Below are positions 24,009 to 36,189 of a DNA stretch of 64,000 nt, in pieces. Both the position numbers and the translations under genes were made by a program. Within the stretch, counting starts at the first letter, position 1; each line of letters begins with the position of its first letter. The notes under the pieces are model-generated. The model made no database searches. It had not been told where the DNA came from and saw only the letters and a list, made by a program, of their open reading frames with translations. The DNA is taken from NCBI GenBank assembly GCA_963920665.1, contig OY987263.1, positions 26,338,547-26,402,546 on the forward strand, in the 5' to 3' direction. The stretch comes from Straminergon stramineum (taxonomy: Eukaryota; Streptophyta; Bryopsida; Hypnales; Calliergonaceae).

Positions 24009-25781
24009 TCTAACCTCATATCATTTCACACCCATGTTACCACAATGCACTTCCTTCCTAACTTATGACACTCATTTAGGATGTCTAGGATAGGATGTTG
24101 TAGAGGTCAATCACTAAGGTGGAGGGAATTCTAACCGAACAAACATCCTAACAAGGAAGGTGAAGCCCGATAAGGAATGCTTGTTTTTTTGTCAAAAATC
24201 CAAGCAACAAGGAGATTGCTAGACATAAACACCTGCCTAGAAATGGATGAAATATGCCATTGGTGAATGAAAAGTCCAAAATCACTGATTATGCAGATTT
24301 CTTGCATCAAGTGGAGATTACGGGAACTAATCTGCCCACCTTTCGAAGGGGACTGATTTCTTGGCGGGGATTTACAAAGAGTAGATTCACTGACTACAAT
24401 ACAATATTCCAAAATGATTTGTAGAAAACCCCGGCGGACCCAAAGTACCATATCATCTGACAGACTGACACTGAAGCCTACGTACTACGGTACTTTCACC
24501 AACTGTGCTTGTTGGCGTGCCCCAATCTCCGCTTCCAAAAGCCAAAGCCAGAGGCCAAGGCCAAGGCAACACTGAAATCTATGCGGAGCTGCCGGAGCAT
24601 CTCCACTAAGTTAAAGTGAAGGCCTTAAAGGAAGCTCCTTGCTAACACAATCATACCACCATTTCATTGCGTCGCACTTTCAGTGCAGGGTACGCACAGT
24701 AGATTCACAGAATACTCTGATAAACCATGAAGTTTGTAACAAAGCTCACTTTTTAACCAAATTTCCATTTACAACTTTGTTGACGCTCGAATTTTCACTC
24801 ATCACACTGTTCAGCACCACTCAAGGAAAGCCAGGTCCTCCAATTACCAAGAAAAACAGAGGAATTTGACAACTGGTGCGATCAATTGGTGGTGGGGCAA
24901 CGGAACCCAGCAAGGGAAAGCAAGGCCAGTGAGTGCGAGCCTGGCATCCTGCGGGGCAAGTGCAAGGAGACCCACTCAACTGCTTCGTCAGATCGTGCAG
25001 GCAAGTCACTGAAATCTCTGACATAGAGTGTTTGCGATGGAGCGACTTGAGAATCGTCTGACCAACAATTAAGTTATCAGCGTAAGAAGCGAGATGGGCA
25101 AAAATAATGAAAGACTATTAAGACGGAAGGAGCGGAACTTGTTGAGAATCGAATCATCTTAGTCAAAGCTAAACGTGCTGGAAACGAAACTAACCCCTAA
25201 TGCAGGCAGGAGCCACAATGTGGTCTACTGTATCAGGGATTCTTCACTGCGTCCTGTTTGTGCGGTCTCCGTAGACCAAATTCCAACCCGCATTAGGGGC
25301 TAACTTAGCTGCGGAAGATAGAGAGCGCGAGAGAGATGCGCCTTCCCTTCATGGGCGCCGCACCGTCTCTCTGTTTCCAGCTCATTGCAAGCTCACCGGT
25401 GTACATTGACCAGTTGGCCACCGCCTAACCCAACTCCCTACAGTAGGGCAAGAGGGCAGGTTCTGGTCGTAATCTTGGTTGCTAAGCGCACTCCAATTGG
25501 GCTCCATCTGTTCTCAATTACAGCACATTCAAGTCTCGTGACCAAAACGCTGAGTGATCGAACTCATTCGGACCTCCCCCAATTGCGGAATTGCTGCTCT
25601 AAGTTAATGTGGTAACGGAAGCCCTTGTGGACGCTGGGTGGTGATTCTCCGTTGTTCAGTTGTGGGGACCGGTTCGCTGGAGCTTTTGGCGCTGCGCTTT
25701 TGGTGAGCTTTTGGGTCCCATCAATTGGGAGAGATTAGTTGTTGCTGGAGAGATAGAGCGGGGCAACTTAATTAGTTGGCG
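24009..25781. other. Upstream region of the AXS gene
   Basis: GC rises from about 24130 onward. The minus-strand frame at 24131-24451 and several frames near 24640-25615 lack recognisable motifs. The segment from 25300 to 25781 probably holds the promoter and 5' UTR of the AXS gene; a GAGAGAGATGCG stretch lies near 25330. I assign no specific regulatory element. A hairpin at 25188-25306 is listed separately. Confidence 0.45.
25188..25306. repeat. Short imperfect hairpin upstream of AXS
   Basis: AACTAACCCCTAATGC at 25188 is complementary to GCATTAGGGGCTAACTT at 25290-25306 apart from one base, and inner TGGTCTAC (about 25220) pairs with GTAGACCA (about 25271). It resembles a small MITE. Its closeness to the AXS gene is noted without claiming regulation. 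Confidence 0.65.
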
Positions 25782-28356
25782 ATGGCGGGCCAGCGGCGGG
25801 TGAACCTTGACGGCGATGGCGTGACTCCGTTGCGGATTTGCCTGATCGGCGCGGGGGGCTTCATCGGCTCGCACTTGTGCGAGAAGTTGATGGCGGACAC
25901 GGAGCACAGCGTGGTGGCCATCGACGTGTATGCCGACAAGATCCAGCACTTGCTGCAGCCTGGACAGCGATGGAGCGACCGCATTGCGTTCCACATGATT
26001 AACATCAAGCACGACGCGCGGTTGGAGGGGCTCATCGCGGCATCCGACTTGGTAGCCATCGATCCAATCTTGGCATCCCTTTTCCCAATTGGGGTTTATT
26101 TTGCGCGCAATACTCTTGCGGGGTCATCCCATTGCAATTTGTGTCTTTGCATTCCACCGAACGGGCTACTTTCCAATGGATTCCTCTGCATGCGTCAGTT
26201 GCTCTTATTTTCTTGAATCTTTCATCGATTCTATAGTTGCAAACAATCTGGAGTCACTCCGACCGCTGGAAAGGGTTTGGGAATACATTGTGAGCTAAAT
26301 TTAGACAGTTGATCGCCGGGTGATTGTTACAGTAGTTCTGCATTGGAAGCAGGACTTGAGAGACGAGCTGTGGCCAGACGCGTGCTACAAATTTTATACC
26401 TTACTGTCACTAATAATTTCGTCACAGGTGATTAACTTGGCGGCCATTTGCACGCCCGCCGACTACAATACGCGGCCGCTGGACACCATTTACAGCAACT
26501 TCGTGGACGCGCTGCCGGTGGTGCAGCAGTGTCGAGAGCACGACAAGCGCCTCATCCACTTCTCCACGTGCGAGGTGTATGGCAAGACCATCGGCAGCTT
26601 CCTTCCCAAAGACAGCCCCTTGAAGAATGTGCGTGAGCCTTTTCATTGACAGTGTGTCCCGCCGTTCGAAGAAGCTGAGGATTGATTATTCGTTTCCTGT
26701 CCCCTTCGCAATGGCTGATAATTGACCTCGAGTGGTTGTCATTCCTTGAATAATCGGCTCCCCTTGATTGATCTATTCGTGCAGGACCCCGCTTTCTACC
26801 TGTTGAAGGAGGACGAGAGCCCTTGCATCTTCGGCTCGATTGAGAAGCAGCGGTGGTCCTACGCGTGTGCCAAGCAGCTCATCGAGAGGCTCATTTATGG
26901 TATGATGACCTTTCATGACGGCCTCTAATATGGGCGAGAGCACTCGCAATGGAAGAGGCAAATATTAGTTATTGCCGGTTGGGCGTTTCGGACTGCAGAT
27001 GATGTGCCGGTGTGGGGTTCATGAATTAGGGTTGAAATGGGCTGGGGTTGGGTCTTGGCAGGAGAGGGCGCTGAGAATGGGCTGGAGTTCACCATCGTGA
27101 GGCCGTTCAACTGGATTGGGCCGCGCATGGACTTCATTCCCGGCGTCGATGGACCTCAGGACTCGGTTCCTCGCGTCCTGGCTTGCTTCAGCAATGTGGG
27201 AACTCCTTGACACGTTGTTTTTTTGTTTTGTATTGGGCTGCTTCATCGTTTTGTTTTGAAATCGTCGTCGATTTTGAAGTTGGCAGCGTTTTTAAGGGTC
27301 TTCTCCCTCGCTGAAGTCCAATGGATTGTTTGCAGAACCTGATGAGGGGAGAGCCCTTGAAACTGGTGGACGGGGGCCAGTCTCAGCGTTCTTTTGTTTA
27401 CATCAAAGACGCCATCGATGCCGTGATGCGAATGATTGTGAGTGACTTTCTCTTCCTGTTTCACTCGATTTGGAAATCGTGGTATTGGTTATTACTGGAT
27501 TCCATTACTCTGAAGGACCAAGAAGTTCCCAATTGGGCGGCGTGTATCCTTGAGCAGTTTCGCGTAGGTCATGTGTGGCCTTTCCAGTGTCCGATATCCT
27601 TGAATTTCTGACGACGCACACATCGCTTGCGACTGATTCTCGTGTTTCAAAACTTGTTAAGACATTTCATAATGCAATGAACCGAATTCGACCTTTAGGG
27701 GTCAGATCTTGGTGATCTGGAGGCTGACTAACAGTGAAATGAATGGAACAGGAAAATCCTGCGAGAGCGAACGGTCAAATCTTCAATGTCGGCAACCCCT
27801 ACAACGAAGTGACAGTGCGGGAGCTCGCCGAGCTGATGACTGATGTGAGTGTGGCACCATTTTTGCATCTCATGTCCACGCGCTTTTAAAACGATTTCCC
27901 TTCCTCTCGGGCTTTTCAATTTTCTTCTGACGCTGCTGACCGTGCCCCTTTTGTTTTTTGTAGATTTATTGCAAGGTTAGTGGCACCCCGAGACCAGAGG
28001 TGGCCACCGTGGATGTGTCCTCTGAGGAGTTTTACGGTGTGGGATATGACGACAGTGACAAGCGTATTCCAGACATGACCATCATCAAGAGGCAACTCGG
28101 TGAGCTTCATGCAATTGCAGATTTTGCTACTGTGCGTTGTTTTCTATGTATGAGTGACTAAGTTTTGCTTTTTTCTCCTTTTCCCTTGTAAATGTTGCCT
28201 ACGTAAGTAGCTCAGTTGTGATGTTTTCACGTATCCTTTCCAGAGTGGGAACCCAAGACGTCCCTGTATGACTTGATGGAGCATACGCTGGCATACCAGC
28301 ACACAACGTATGCGCAAGCTGTGAAGAAGGCCATGGCCACGGAAATCGCCAATTAG
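25782..28356 (+). CDS. AXS: UDP-D-apiose/UDP-D-xylose synthase
   Basis: Complete gene of 8 exons: 25782-26051, 26428-26628, 26785-26899, 27062-27195, 27336-27437, 27752-27844, 27964-28099 and 28244-28356, giving 387 residues, the usual AXS length. It makes UDP-apiose and UDP-xylose from UDP-glucuronate with NAD+ in the cytosol, supplying apiose for pectic side chains and xylose for wall polymers. The Rossmann motif GAGGFIG is at 23-29. Family active-site residues, by analogy with the Arabidopsis enzyme from memory, are present: Cys98 and Tyr103 (AAICTPADYN), Cys138-Glu139 (FSTCEVYGKT), Arg180, Tyr183 and Lys187 (QRWSYACAK) and Asp335 (GYDDSDKRIPD). All introns are GT-AG with matching phases. 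The ATG at 25782 gives MAGQRRVNLDGDG..., matching the family start; an in-frame TTG two codons upstream is not needed. No defect is seen. Confidence 0.97.
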
Positions 28357-29870
28357 ATCTTAGAATTCAGGACTTCAGGCGAAGAAGCTTTGTCCGAAAG
28401 AGAACCTTATTCATGTCTTTAGGAAGGTAGGCCAGTGCTGGATCCACTTTCTATATTCAACTGTTCTTTGGGGCAAAACGAACGCCTCAAAGCGATAGTT
28501 GGGGACATATGGATTTTTATGTATTTTTTAATTGTCATCTTTGGCCTTTTCATTCGGGCATTAGATCTCATAAGGAGTGTATAGGGCATGTTCCTATTGG
28601 TATCATTTGGAGTTCAGTTTTTGTACCCTCCCAGAACGGGTGGGATGTAGAATAATCAAATCTGGCTTTGAGGAGAATGAATTCAGGACTTCAGGTTCAC
28701 TTTAGAAAAGTACGCTTGCATCTTGAGATGGGATTTCAGTCAACCAGCTTTTAATTTGGATTTTCTCGATGTGGGTTGTCTGGACCTTGAAATCCTGTTG
28801 AAGTGCGTTTGGTGTGTTTATATGCTCTTGAATGTGTTGCGGTGGGTTTCTTTAAAGTTTGCGCTGACCTCAAATAATATGAGGACGTCCAAATGTTGGT
28901 ATGTGGTGGTATGAGAGAGGTTGCGGTTATTGGCAATCTTGGCATTTTAACCAGTGGTTATAACCGTAACCATTTACTATTTCATTGCCACTGTTGTCGA
29001 CATTTAGACTTGCAACAAGCCATCAAGATAAGGTAGTGGACCCCTATTTCTGCCACAAAACTAGCCTATGATCAAATTTTTAGCCGGCCAAGGTGGTTTC
29101 AAGGATCAAACCATTTAATCCTTGAAACCATTTGTTGGTTTGGCCATTTTTCTGGAGGCAATGTGATGGCCAAGGGAGGTGATCATGTGGTAATTTTGGA
29201 TCATTAGAAAGGTGGTCTCAAGGATTAAAGGTGGTAATTAATCAATAACATCAAATCCACTAATTAAAGGGACATCAAAGTGGTGCTTCTAATGTCTAAC
29301 AATAGTGGCTATGGAATTTAACCCCTTTAAGGACTAGGAGTAGTCCAAATTTCCAAAATTGTCAAGATGTACTATAAAATGAAACTTAGAATAATAATTT
29401 AATGATGACTTTCTAACAATAGTTGTAGAATATGATTTACAGATCAATGATTAGTTCAACTACTACACTTACTATACTATTCAATAGAATTTGAAGCCAA
29501 AAATTGAAAGTTCCTTCTAAAATTTGTTATATATTGAAAATTTGTGATTTTTACAAGATTTTTTTCTTTTAAAACCAAAATATTAAGTTCTATTAATTTT
29601 GATTTTTGAAGATTATTACTTTATTTTTTTTATTCAAGTCATCTTTTAAGGGCTCATTTTTTGAATTGAAAAATACACCGTTTTGAGGCCAAACCTACCA
29701 ATACCCTTTGAATTATTAGAATATTTGCAAAGCAAAGTGTGCAAAATCTATATTGTACAAATATTTTAGAACTAACAAAAGAACCTACAACCAAATTGAT
29801 GGATGAAAAATTCATTTTTATATACTTGGGATGTGTTAGCATTCATCCATTATTCGAAATTTGAACACTA
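28357..29870. other. AXS 3' region and AT-rich intergenic DNA
   Basis: The first 300-400 bases after the AXS stop probably hold its 3' UTR. Beyond about 28950 the DNA becomes AT-rich. No gene is recognised; the open frames on either strand near 28723-28945 are mutually antisense and motif-free. Confidence 0.45.
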
Positions 29871-29944
29871 GCTTGCTCCTTAACCACTAAAGTCACTTAC
29901 AACTTATTAAAGTGCCTTACAACTTTAGTGGTTAAGGAGCAAGT
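29871..29944. repeat. Near-perfect 23-base-arm hairpin
   Basis: GCTTGCTCCTTAACCACTAA (from 29871) pairs with its complement TTAGTGGTTAAGGAGCAAG ending at 29944; about 28 bases form the loop. It lies just left of the palindromic array that starts at 29977. Confidence 0.85.
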
Positions 29945-29976
29945 GCCTTAATTAATTCCGATGCATTAATCTCACA

Positions 29977-30169
29977 TTTCAAGACAGCCGTCCTGAAACC
30001 TTGGAAGTTGTTTTAGGAAGGCCGTCCTAAAACCATGGAAGTTGTTTCAAGACAGTCGAACTGAAACCGTGGAAGTTGTTTTAGGACAACCGTCTTGAAA
30101 TCCTAGAAGTTGTTTCAAGACGGTCGTGCTGAATTTTTAGAAGTTGTTTCAACACAGTCGTCTTGAAAG
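29977..30169. repeat. Tandem array of a 34-base unit containing a 22-base palindrome
   Basis: Six units (five full, one partial) of 34 bases. Each starts with a palindrome-like block such as TTTCAAGACAGCCGTCCTGA or TTTTAGGACAACCGTCTTGA and ends with TGGAAGTTG or TAGAAGTTG. The left half alternates between TTTCAAGAC and TTTTAGGA-type versions. The same palindrome recurs at 32755-32965. Confidence 0.88.
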
Positions 30170-30239
30170 ATTTTTCATTGTCTCAGTTTCTTTCTTGATC
30201 TAGTTGTTGTCTGAGTTCATCCATCCGTCCATGCAGGAG

Positions 30240-33200
30240 TAGTGTTACCTTCATGCACTGCACTATTGCAAGCATCTTCGCATACTTGGAGCTGCACCAG
30301 AAAGCATGCACTTATTGGCCAGACGCAGTGCTCGAAGAGAAGTGTAGGTTTCGATGGAAGACAATCCCTGAGAGTAGGGCGGCTTCAAGGGAGGAAGATG
30401 TGCTTGAGTGCTACCATGGAGACCTCTTCCCTAGAAGTGTTACCAAGGGTAAGGAAGAGCCCGATGAGCCCGATGTGCTCGATGAGGCCTATCAGTCTGA
30501 TGAGTCTAAGGACGAGGAATGTGAGGCTGCGGAGGGGGAGATGCCGGCGCTAGAGACAAACGTTGGCATTTGGCAATGACAAGAATGTTGAGGGAGAGTA
30601 ATTTAATACTCTAGCAGCTGCTACCAGTTCCTCGTTGAGGAAACAGCTAAAATCCGTTGTCCAAGTTGCCACTCCAGTTGGATCGGAGTCGCAGCCACTT
30701 CCCTCTCAAGGCGTCATGGATCGTTGGAATGGGGGCGTCAACCCCATCCTTACGATTGCAACGTATTCTAGAGCCACTGTTTCCAAGGAGGTGTCGTCGA
30801 TGTAGCGGGCTGATACCGCAGAGGACTTTGATACTGCTTTCGATGTGGAGTAGTACGAAGCCATGGACGTGGAGGCATGCACATCAGAGACTTCGATCGA
30901 TCCTCCTTGTATGGAAGTGCAGGCTTCCTGCACCTTTAATATAGTGCACACATCTGATGAGGTGGCTCACACGATCATGGCACTGAAGGCTCAACTCATG
31001 GACATGGAAATGAAATTGGAGGAGTTGAGGAAGCTGATCGGCCGTGGCGAGTCGTCAACGACAGTCATTGATCTCGATGACCTCAATGATGAGATCATTG
31101 AAAGCAATTGCAGGCGGCGAACAGTGTTTCACAAGGAAGACAACGAAGCCATTATTGTAAATACTCTGACGGAGATGAACATCCCCGTAATTGGGACTTC
31201 AGAATCTGTAGTTGAGGGTCCAGCTTCGTCGGGCGTTACAAAGAGAAAGCTTGACATAAAACCAGTGGGGGATATTATAGCCCGGGCACTCAGAGAAGTT
31301 CGAAGGAAGGAGTTGAGCAAGTACATTGAGATGCACGACACCATGGAGCTAATTCAAAAGTGTCAAATAGAGAACAAAGCAAGAATGAAGGTAGACAACG
31401 AAAGAGTCGTGGAGGAGCAGAGGGCAATTACTCGGCAGATGCAGGAGGAGATGATGGCCTCCTTCTTCAAGAGCATGGTTGGAAGTCTCATGCCTTGTCC
31501 AAGAGCTATACTACCTCCGCCAGATATGACACCAATGCAGCCCCTTCCAGTTGCGGTCCCTGCATTCTCGTCGCTTATCTTGTCAAATCCACCGCCAGCC
31601 TATTACATTGCATCTCCAGCTCCTCTAGTCCAAGCACAGGACATTGCAGCACTAGCCCTCCAAGTCGAAGCAGAAGCATCCCCCAAAGTTGGGGCTGAAC
31701 CTGCCCCCTATGAAGCCGTTGTAGTTGTCATAATGGCAAAGTTGATAATTCTCGCTCTAGTGAGTTTTGAACCAGACACGGAACCAAAAGATCTCCACCT
31801 AAGTCAGTATGATTTACTACTTTTTTATCAAAAGGTGATCGTCCCCGTTCCGATGAGGATAATCCTTTTGGTTTTTAATTCTTCTAAACCATCGAATATC
31901 CCTAATTTCTAATATGTGGGCTATTTGTTTGTCACATGCAGGCAAATTCTGTGACTGTCGACTTAGAATTAGACACAGATGACAAGCGTGATTCAGTGGG
32001 TATCCATCTTTTGTAGTATGCCCCCAGCCCCGTGAAAGTAGCTGTCTATTTGAAGAATGGACAAGTTCCTCTTTTAATTGGAATGGTCACTCTATGTTTT
32101 TGTAGTCTCTTTTACTATGGTTAACTAGATGATCATACTATAAATTAGTTGTAGAAACTATTTGAAAGATAGACCCGGACTTGATGTTCATATTGTAAAT
32201 TGAATGTATTTTAGGCAGTTTGAAAATTGGACCTAGATTGGATGTTCATTTTGTAAATTAGATGTATAATCTGCCAGGAAATTGGACCCCGACTTAAATG
32301 ACATTTTTTGTAGAATTTCATTATGGCTGAAGTACTTACAATCTCGTTACACACATACACAGTTTGTCTGAATGTGCGTTTTCATTGTGAGTTTTTAGAA
32401 GACAGTATCCAATTCATTCTGGTGCCGTTTCCTTCCTTCAAGATATGGACATGACCTTGGAAAACACGTTGTTTGTTCCGCAGCAATTCCAGGCCAAGAA
32501 TCACCTTCTAGCACCGTTGACCTTGTTAGTAATCCCTTCGGAAGCAATAATCTCCCCCGTTATCCCAACTCCGATTGTGGACTCGCCCGCGGAGGTCCCC
32601 TCGGCCACTCTACCCCCGAAGGTGAGCTAGGTCTCTAATTGTGTGATAATGCTAGTAGTAATTTAGTCCGAGTTCCCCTTCAGTTAGAGATGTGGTTAGT
32701 GAAGCTTGGGATATGCATTACTTGTGTTGGTCATGAGAAAATACTATGCCTCAAGTATTTGAGGACGGCCGTCTTTAACCATCGAGGCCTTGGATTTTAG
32801 GACAGCTGTCCTGAAACATCAAGCTCTAGGGTTTTAGGACCACTACTGTGATATATGATCATTGCGTGATGATGATCATCTCAAAATTTTGGAAGCCTTA
32901 GGTTTCAAGACAACCGTCTTGAAATATGGAACCCAAAGATTTCAAGGCGGTTGTCCTGGGAAAGTATGTACCTTTATATTCCGATCCTTCTCCTTCCCCT
33001 CATGTGCGTGTTGTACATGGTCGATTCCAGTGTTACATGTATTTCATGTCGACAGTGCTATGCCTTTGTTCACAAGGCGATAGTATTGGGCCTATTGGCA
33101 GGTCAAGTACCCTAATTATCCAATGCTTCAATCCTTGGACATAAAGTACTTCGTTTTTCTGGAGCTCAACGATGTGTTGTGTCGAATCCAACACATGGAG

Positions 33201-35433
33201 GACTTCGTCAAGAACTCGCTAGACAATTGCATAAGTCCAATCGTATCTACGACTACATTTGCTACGGACGCAAACACAAACTTTTGTCTTGAGACGCAGA
33301 TAATCTTCAATGCTTACGTCTTGTTCTGTCGGTTGGGCATGCACGAGTTCCTTAAGTTTCTCACTAGCTCTTGTCACGTCAATATCTATACTAGGACCCC
33401 TAGGGATGTGTAGTCTGACTTTTATTTTTTATTTTATTCAATTGGTGGTTTTGAAGGGTTAAAAGTACATTTTATTAAGCGGTAGTACTGTTTAGATGCT
33501 TACTAGTAGTAGTTATCAATTGGGATTGGGTTCGGCTGGTAGGAGATCTGGGAAGTTGTGAACGATCGATAGTTACAGTGGTGTGGCTGGTACTTAGACT
33601 GTGAATTTCCAATCGGTGAGCAGTTGACCTCAAGTACAGTAGGAGACTCCTTCCCATCGGAAGTAAAACAATTGGGGATTTTGTGATTTTGTCTTTCTTT
33701 GAATACAATGGAAAGTTTACAATTGTGCATGTGTAATTTGTTTGTGAGATGGAGTGTGTGTGTGATGTGTTCTTGTGTGTTTAAATCAATTGTGTAAAAT
33801 GCAAATGAGTGAATGTGTGTAAAGCCGATTGGAGAAGTTGAGACAGTGTTGTGACCTTGAATTGTATTTGTGTGTGAGTGAGAATGATTGGGAATTGTGT
33901 GTGATTGGAAAGGAAATGAAAATAAATTAAGCATGTATGTTGTGTATGTGAGAAAACCAATGGGAAGAAATTGTGAGAATTTATGGTGAAATAAAAACGT
34001 AATGGAGTGAATAATTGGATTAAGAAATGATCTGAAATGAGGAAAGAATCAATTGGAAAAATAAAACTGTGTGTTTGAGTGGAAGTGAAGATTTTGAGTG
34101 AAAATCATTTGGAGAAAATCCCGTGAGAAATTAATGGAAATTGTGACAGTGTAATCGATTGGGAATTTTAATAATTTAAGAACCCGATTGGAACTGTTGT
34201 AGAGATGAGAGAATCGTGGGATTGGTTTGCTGTGATAGTGTGTACCATCCCAATTGGATGATTGCAGTATCGATACCAATTGGGGAAATTAAGAGATGCT
34301 GTTCTAAAATAAATATATAATAGAGAATTAAAAATTAAAAATTAATATAAATAAAAAAACAAAACAAAGAAAAATAAAATAAAAATGGATAGAGAGGAAG
34401 GCAAGAAGAAAATAAAGAAGTGTCAATATTGTTAAAACTTGAATAACATAACAATGGAGTGCAAAATCAAGGAGAAAGTTGTGATGAAGAAAATTGTAGA
34501 TCCAATTGGGAGAGTGAAGAAAGAGGGTAGTGACGTGGAGAAATTCGAGAATAAGAATTGAGTTTGAGAATCAATTGCAACGGGGATTGGAGCGGAAGCT
34601 AGAAGATTGGAACCGATTGTGTTTTGATAAGAAATCCTATACCTTTAACTATTAATATGAGTATTGAATTTATAAATTTTCTATCTTGCAATTGGGTAGG
34701 CTCAGTAGAATTACATTCATTCCGATAGGGATTAAATTACCTCCTAGTGTTCGAATCCTAGTTTTGGGTTTGTTTTAGTAAGAATAATAAAAATATTTCT
34801 TACAGGATGTCACCACGGAGGTGGTCTTCTTTCTATACCAAGGGCTAATTCAACTGAGAGAGATCCTATCCCTGGAGGACTACACGGTGCTCATCGAGTC
34901 AAGGCCGTTCTCCGAGTGCCCGTGTCCGGTTGATGACTGTTTGCTTAGACCTCAATGTCCTGGTCACCCATGCTCCATTCAACCCGATCGAAATGCCATC
35001 GAGAGAAAGTATGTTGAGCATGTGTAGCATCCAAACCATAAGCTGAACCTCAAGGTTCTTTACAAGAAGGTGTGGGGGCAGCTTAGGTTCAAGGGGCATC
35101 TTATGACCCTCAATGCCTCCAACACCCTCCTTGTTGATTTGAGCCCCTCGGGCACCCTACTGAACCCTCGGTATAATGCAATCCTCCCCTTCCCTTACAC
35201 GGGCGATCCTAGCGATACACATCTCTGAAGCACAGTGGCTGTCTACTTGTATCACCTCATGAACTCAGGCGATAATATCCCGCATTTTATCAAAACCCAT
35301 GAATTTGCTAGCCAACAACCCGATCATGGGTCACGTGCCAAAATGTATGGGATCAAGGTCGAACTGTGTGCCAAGTATACAAACCGTTCTCTAAATCTTC
35401 CGAACCTGAATTACTCGCCACCTATGTCCTCGC
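30240..35433 (+). pseudogene. Decayed multi-exon gene with FCP1/NIF-like (HAD phosphatase) homology domain
   Basis: Plus-strand pieces separated by intron-like AT-rich DNA. The 5' part has an acidic frame at 30253-30579 and one at 30863-31912 with a coiled coil (MALKAQLMDMEMKLEELRKL) and a Pro-rich end. Small exon-like pieces lie at 31942-31998 and 32444-32621. The recognisable domain starts at 33102-33407: SLDIKYFVFLELNDVLC..., then GMHEFLKFLTSSCHVNIYTR. It continues from acceptor TTACAG at 34806 with NTLLVDLSPSGTLLNPRYNA, ILPFPYTGDPSDTHL and VYLYHLMNSGDNIPHFIKTH. This follows the FCP1 homology order (DxDGxL-like strand, RPgxxEFL helix, LLIDDSP loop, NP, fPy). The first motif reads LELND and the LLIDD loop reads LLVDL, so catalytic aspartates are lost. 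Two in-frame stops (35025-35027 TAG, 35226-35228 TGA) and a stop at 30851 indicate a pseudogene. A Cys-rich insert, CPCPVDDCLLRPQCPGHPC, lies at about 34915-34972. A good GTAAGG donor follows at 35434. Confidence 0.6.
32755..32965. repeat. Second cluster of the dyad motif found at 29977-30169
   Basis: Copies here include GAGGACGGCCGTCTTTAA, TTTTAGGACAGCTGTCCTGA, TTTCAAGACAACCGTCTTGA and TTTCAAGGCGGTTGTCCTGG. They are spaced irregularly, 30-90 bases apart, without the TGGAAGTTG spacer in most cases. They fall within the decayed FCP1-like locus, in a presumed intron. Confidence 0.8.
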
Positions 35434-36189
35434 GGTAAGGGAAGGACTATTTTAACTGATCCTCTCTAATGCAAGCTCCACTAGTCCTCCAACATCATGG
35501 TCTCTATCGTAGATTCCGGGGCCCACCCGTCATAGACATGGTCGAGGGAGTTGGTTCCTGTGACTGCAACGGGGTGGTGACGGACGTAGGTGGCGACGTG
35601 AGCTCCAACCCCTCCGACACATTACATTGATGGTGAGTTCTACGCAAAAACTTTTGTCTCTCATAGTTGTTTGTATGCCTTTGGCCCGAGTATGGTGAGT
35701 TTGACTTTTGGTATGCTGATCACCTACATTGTCGGCTCCCACCCCCTACAGGACTCCATATTGGACCGAAGTTGGCACTCTATGGTGGATCCGAGGTCGT
35801 TATGGTGGCACGGATGCTGACAAACTTTCAAGAGATTGAAGGGGTAGGAGAGAGGCACACTTAAGGAAGGCTAGAATCGAGAGGCCATGGTAAACAATGC
35901 AAATAAGGGTAGAAATGGTGGTTGGATTATCCAAGTGCGTGTAGGTTCACTTGGTCAAAAAATAAGTGAATCCCTTGCCTTTTTGTTGGGGCTGGACTAA
36001 AATTTCCCCATTTCTGGTTCAAAATGTACATGATTGATTCCAATTTTTCCATGATTGCACCCAAATTTTCCCAATTTCACATGTATTTGGTCACTATTTA
36101 CTAAATTCTAAACCCCCCAAAAGTGCCATTTTTGCGGAATATTGCCATTTTAACGGAATTGAGGTTTGGTCATATTAATTAGGTCAGAG
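35434..36189. other. Downstream end of the FCP1-like locus; no gene recognised
   Basis: GC remains high to about 35870, so further exon remnants of the FCP1-like locus are likely after the GTAAGG donor at 35434, but no frame carries a recognisable motif. From 35900 the DNA becomes AT-rich. Confidence 0.4.

Noticed and set aside
24131..24451. 106-residue minus-strand open frame
   Set aside because: No recognisable domain and no splice partner found on either side.
25656..26059. Minus-strand open frames over AXS exon 1
   Set aside because: Antisense to the Rossmann-fold exon; GC-rich coding DNA often keeps the opposite strand open.
33503..33934. 143-residue minus-strand open frame rich in His, Ser and Thr
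   Set aside because: It comes from GT-rich simple-sequence-like DNA (GTGTGTG runs read backwards) inside a presumed intron.
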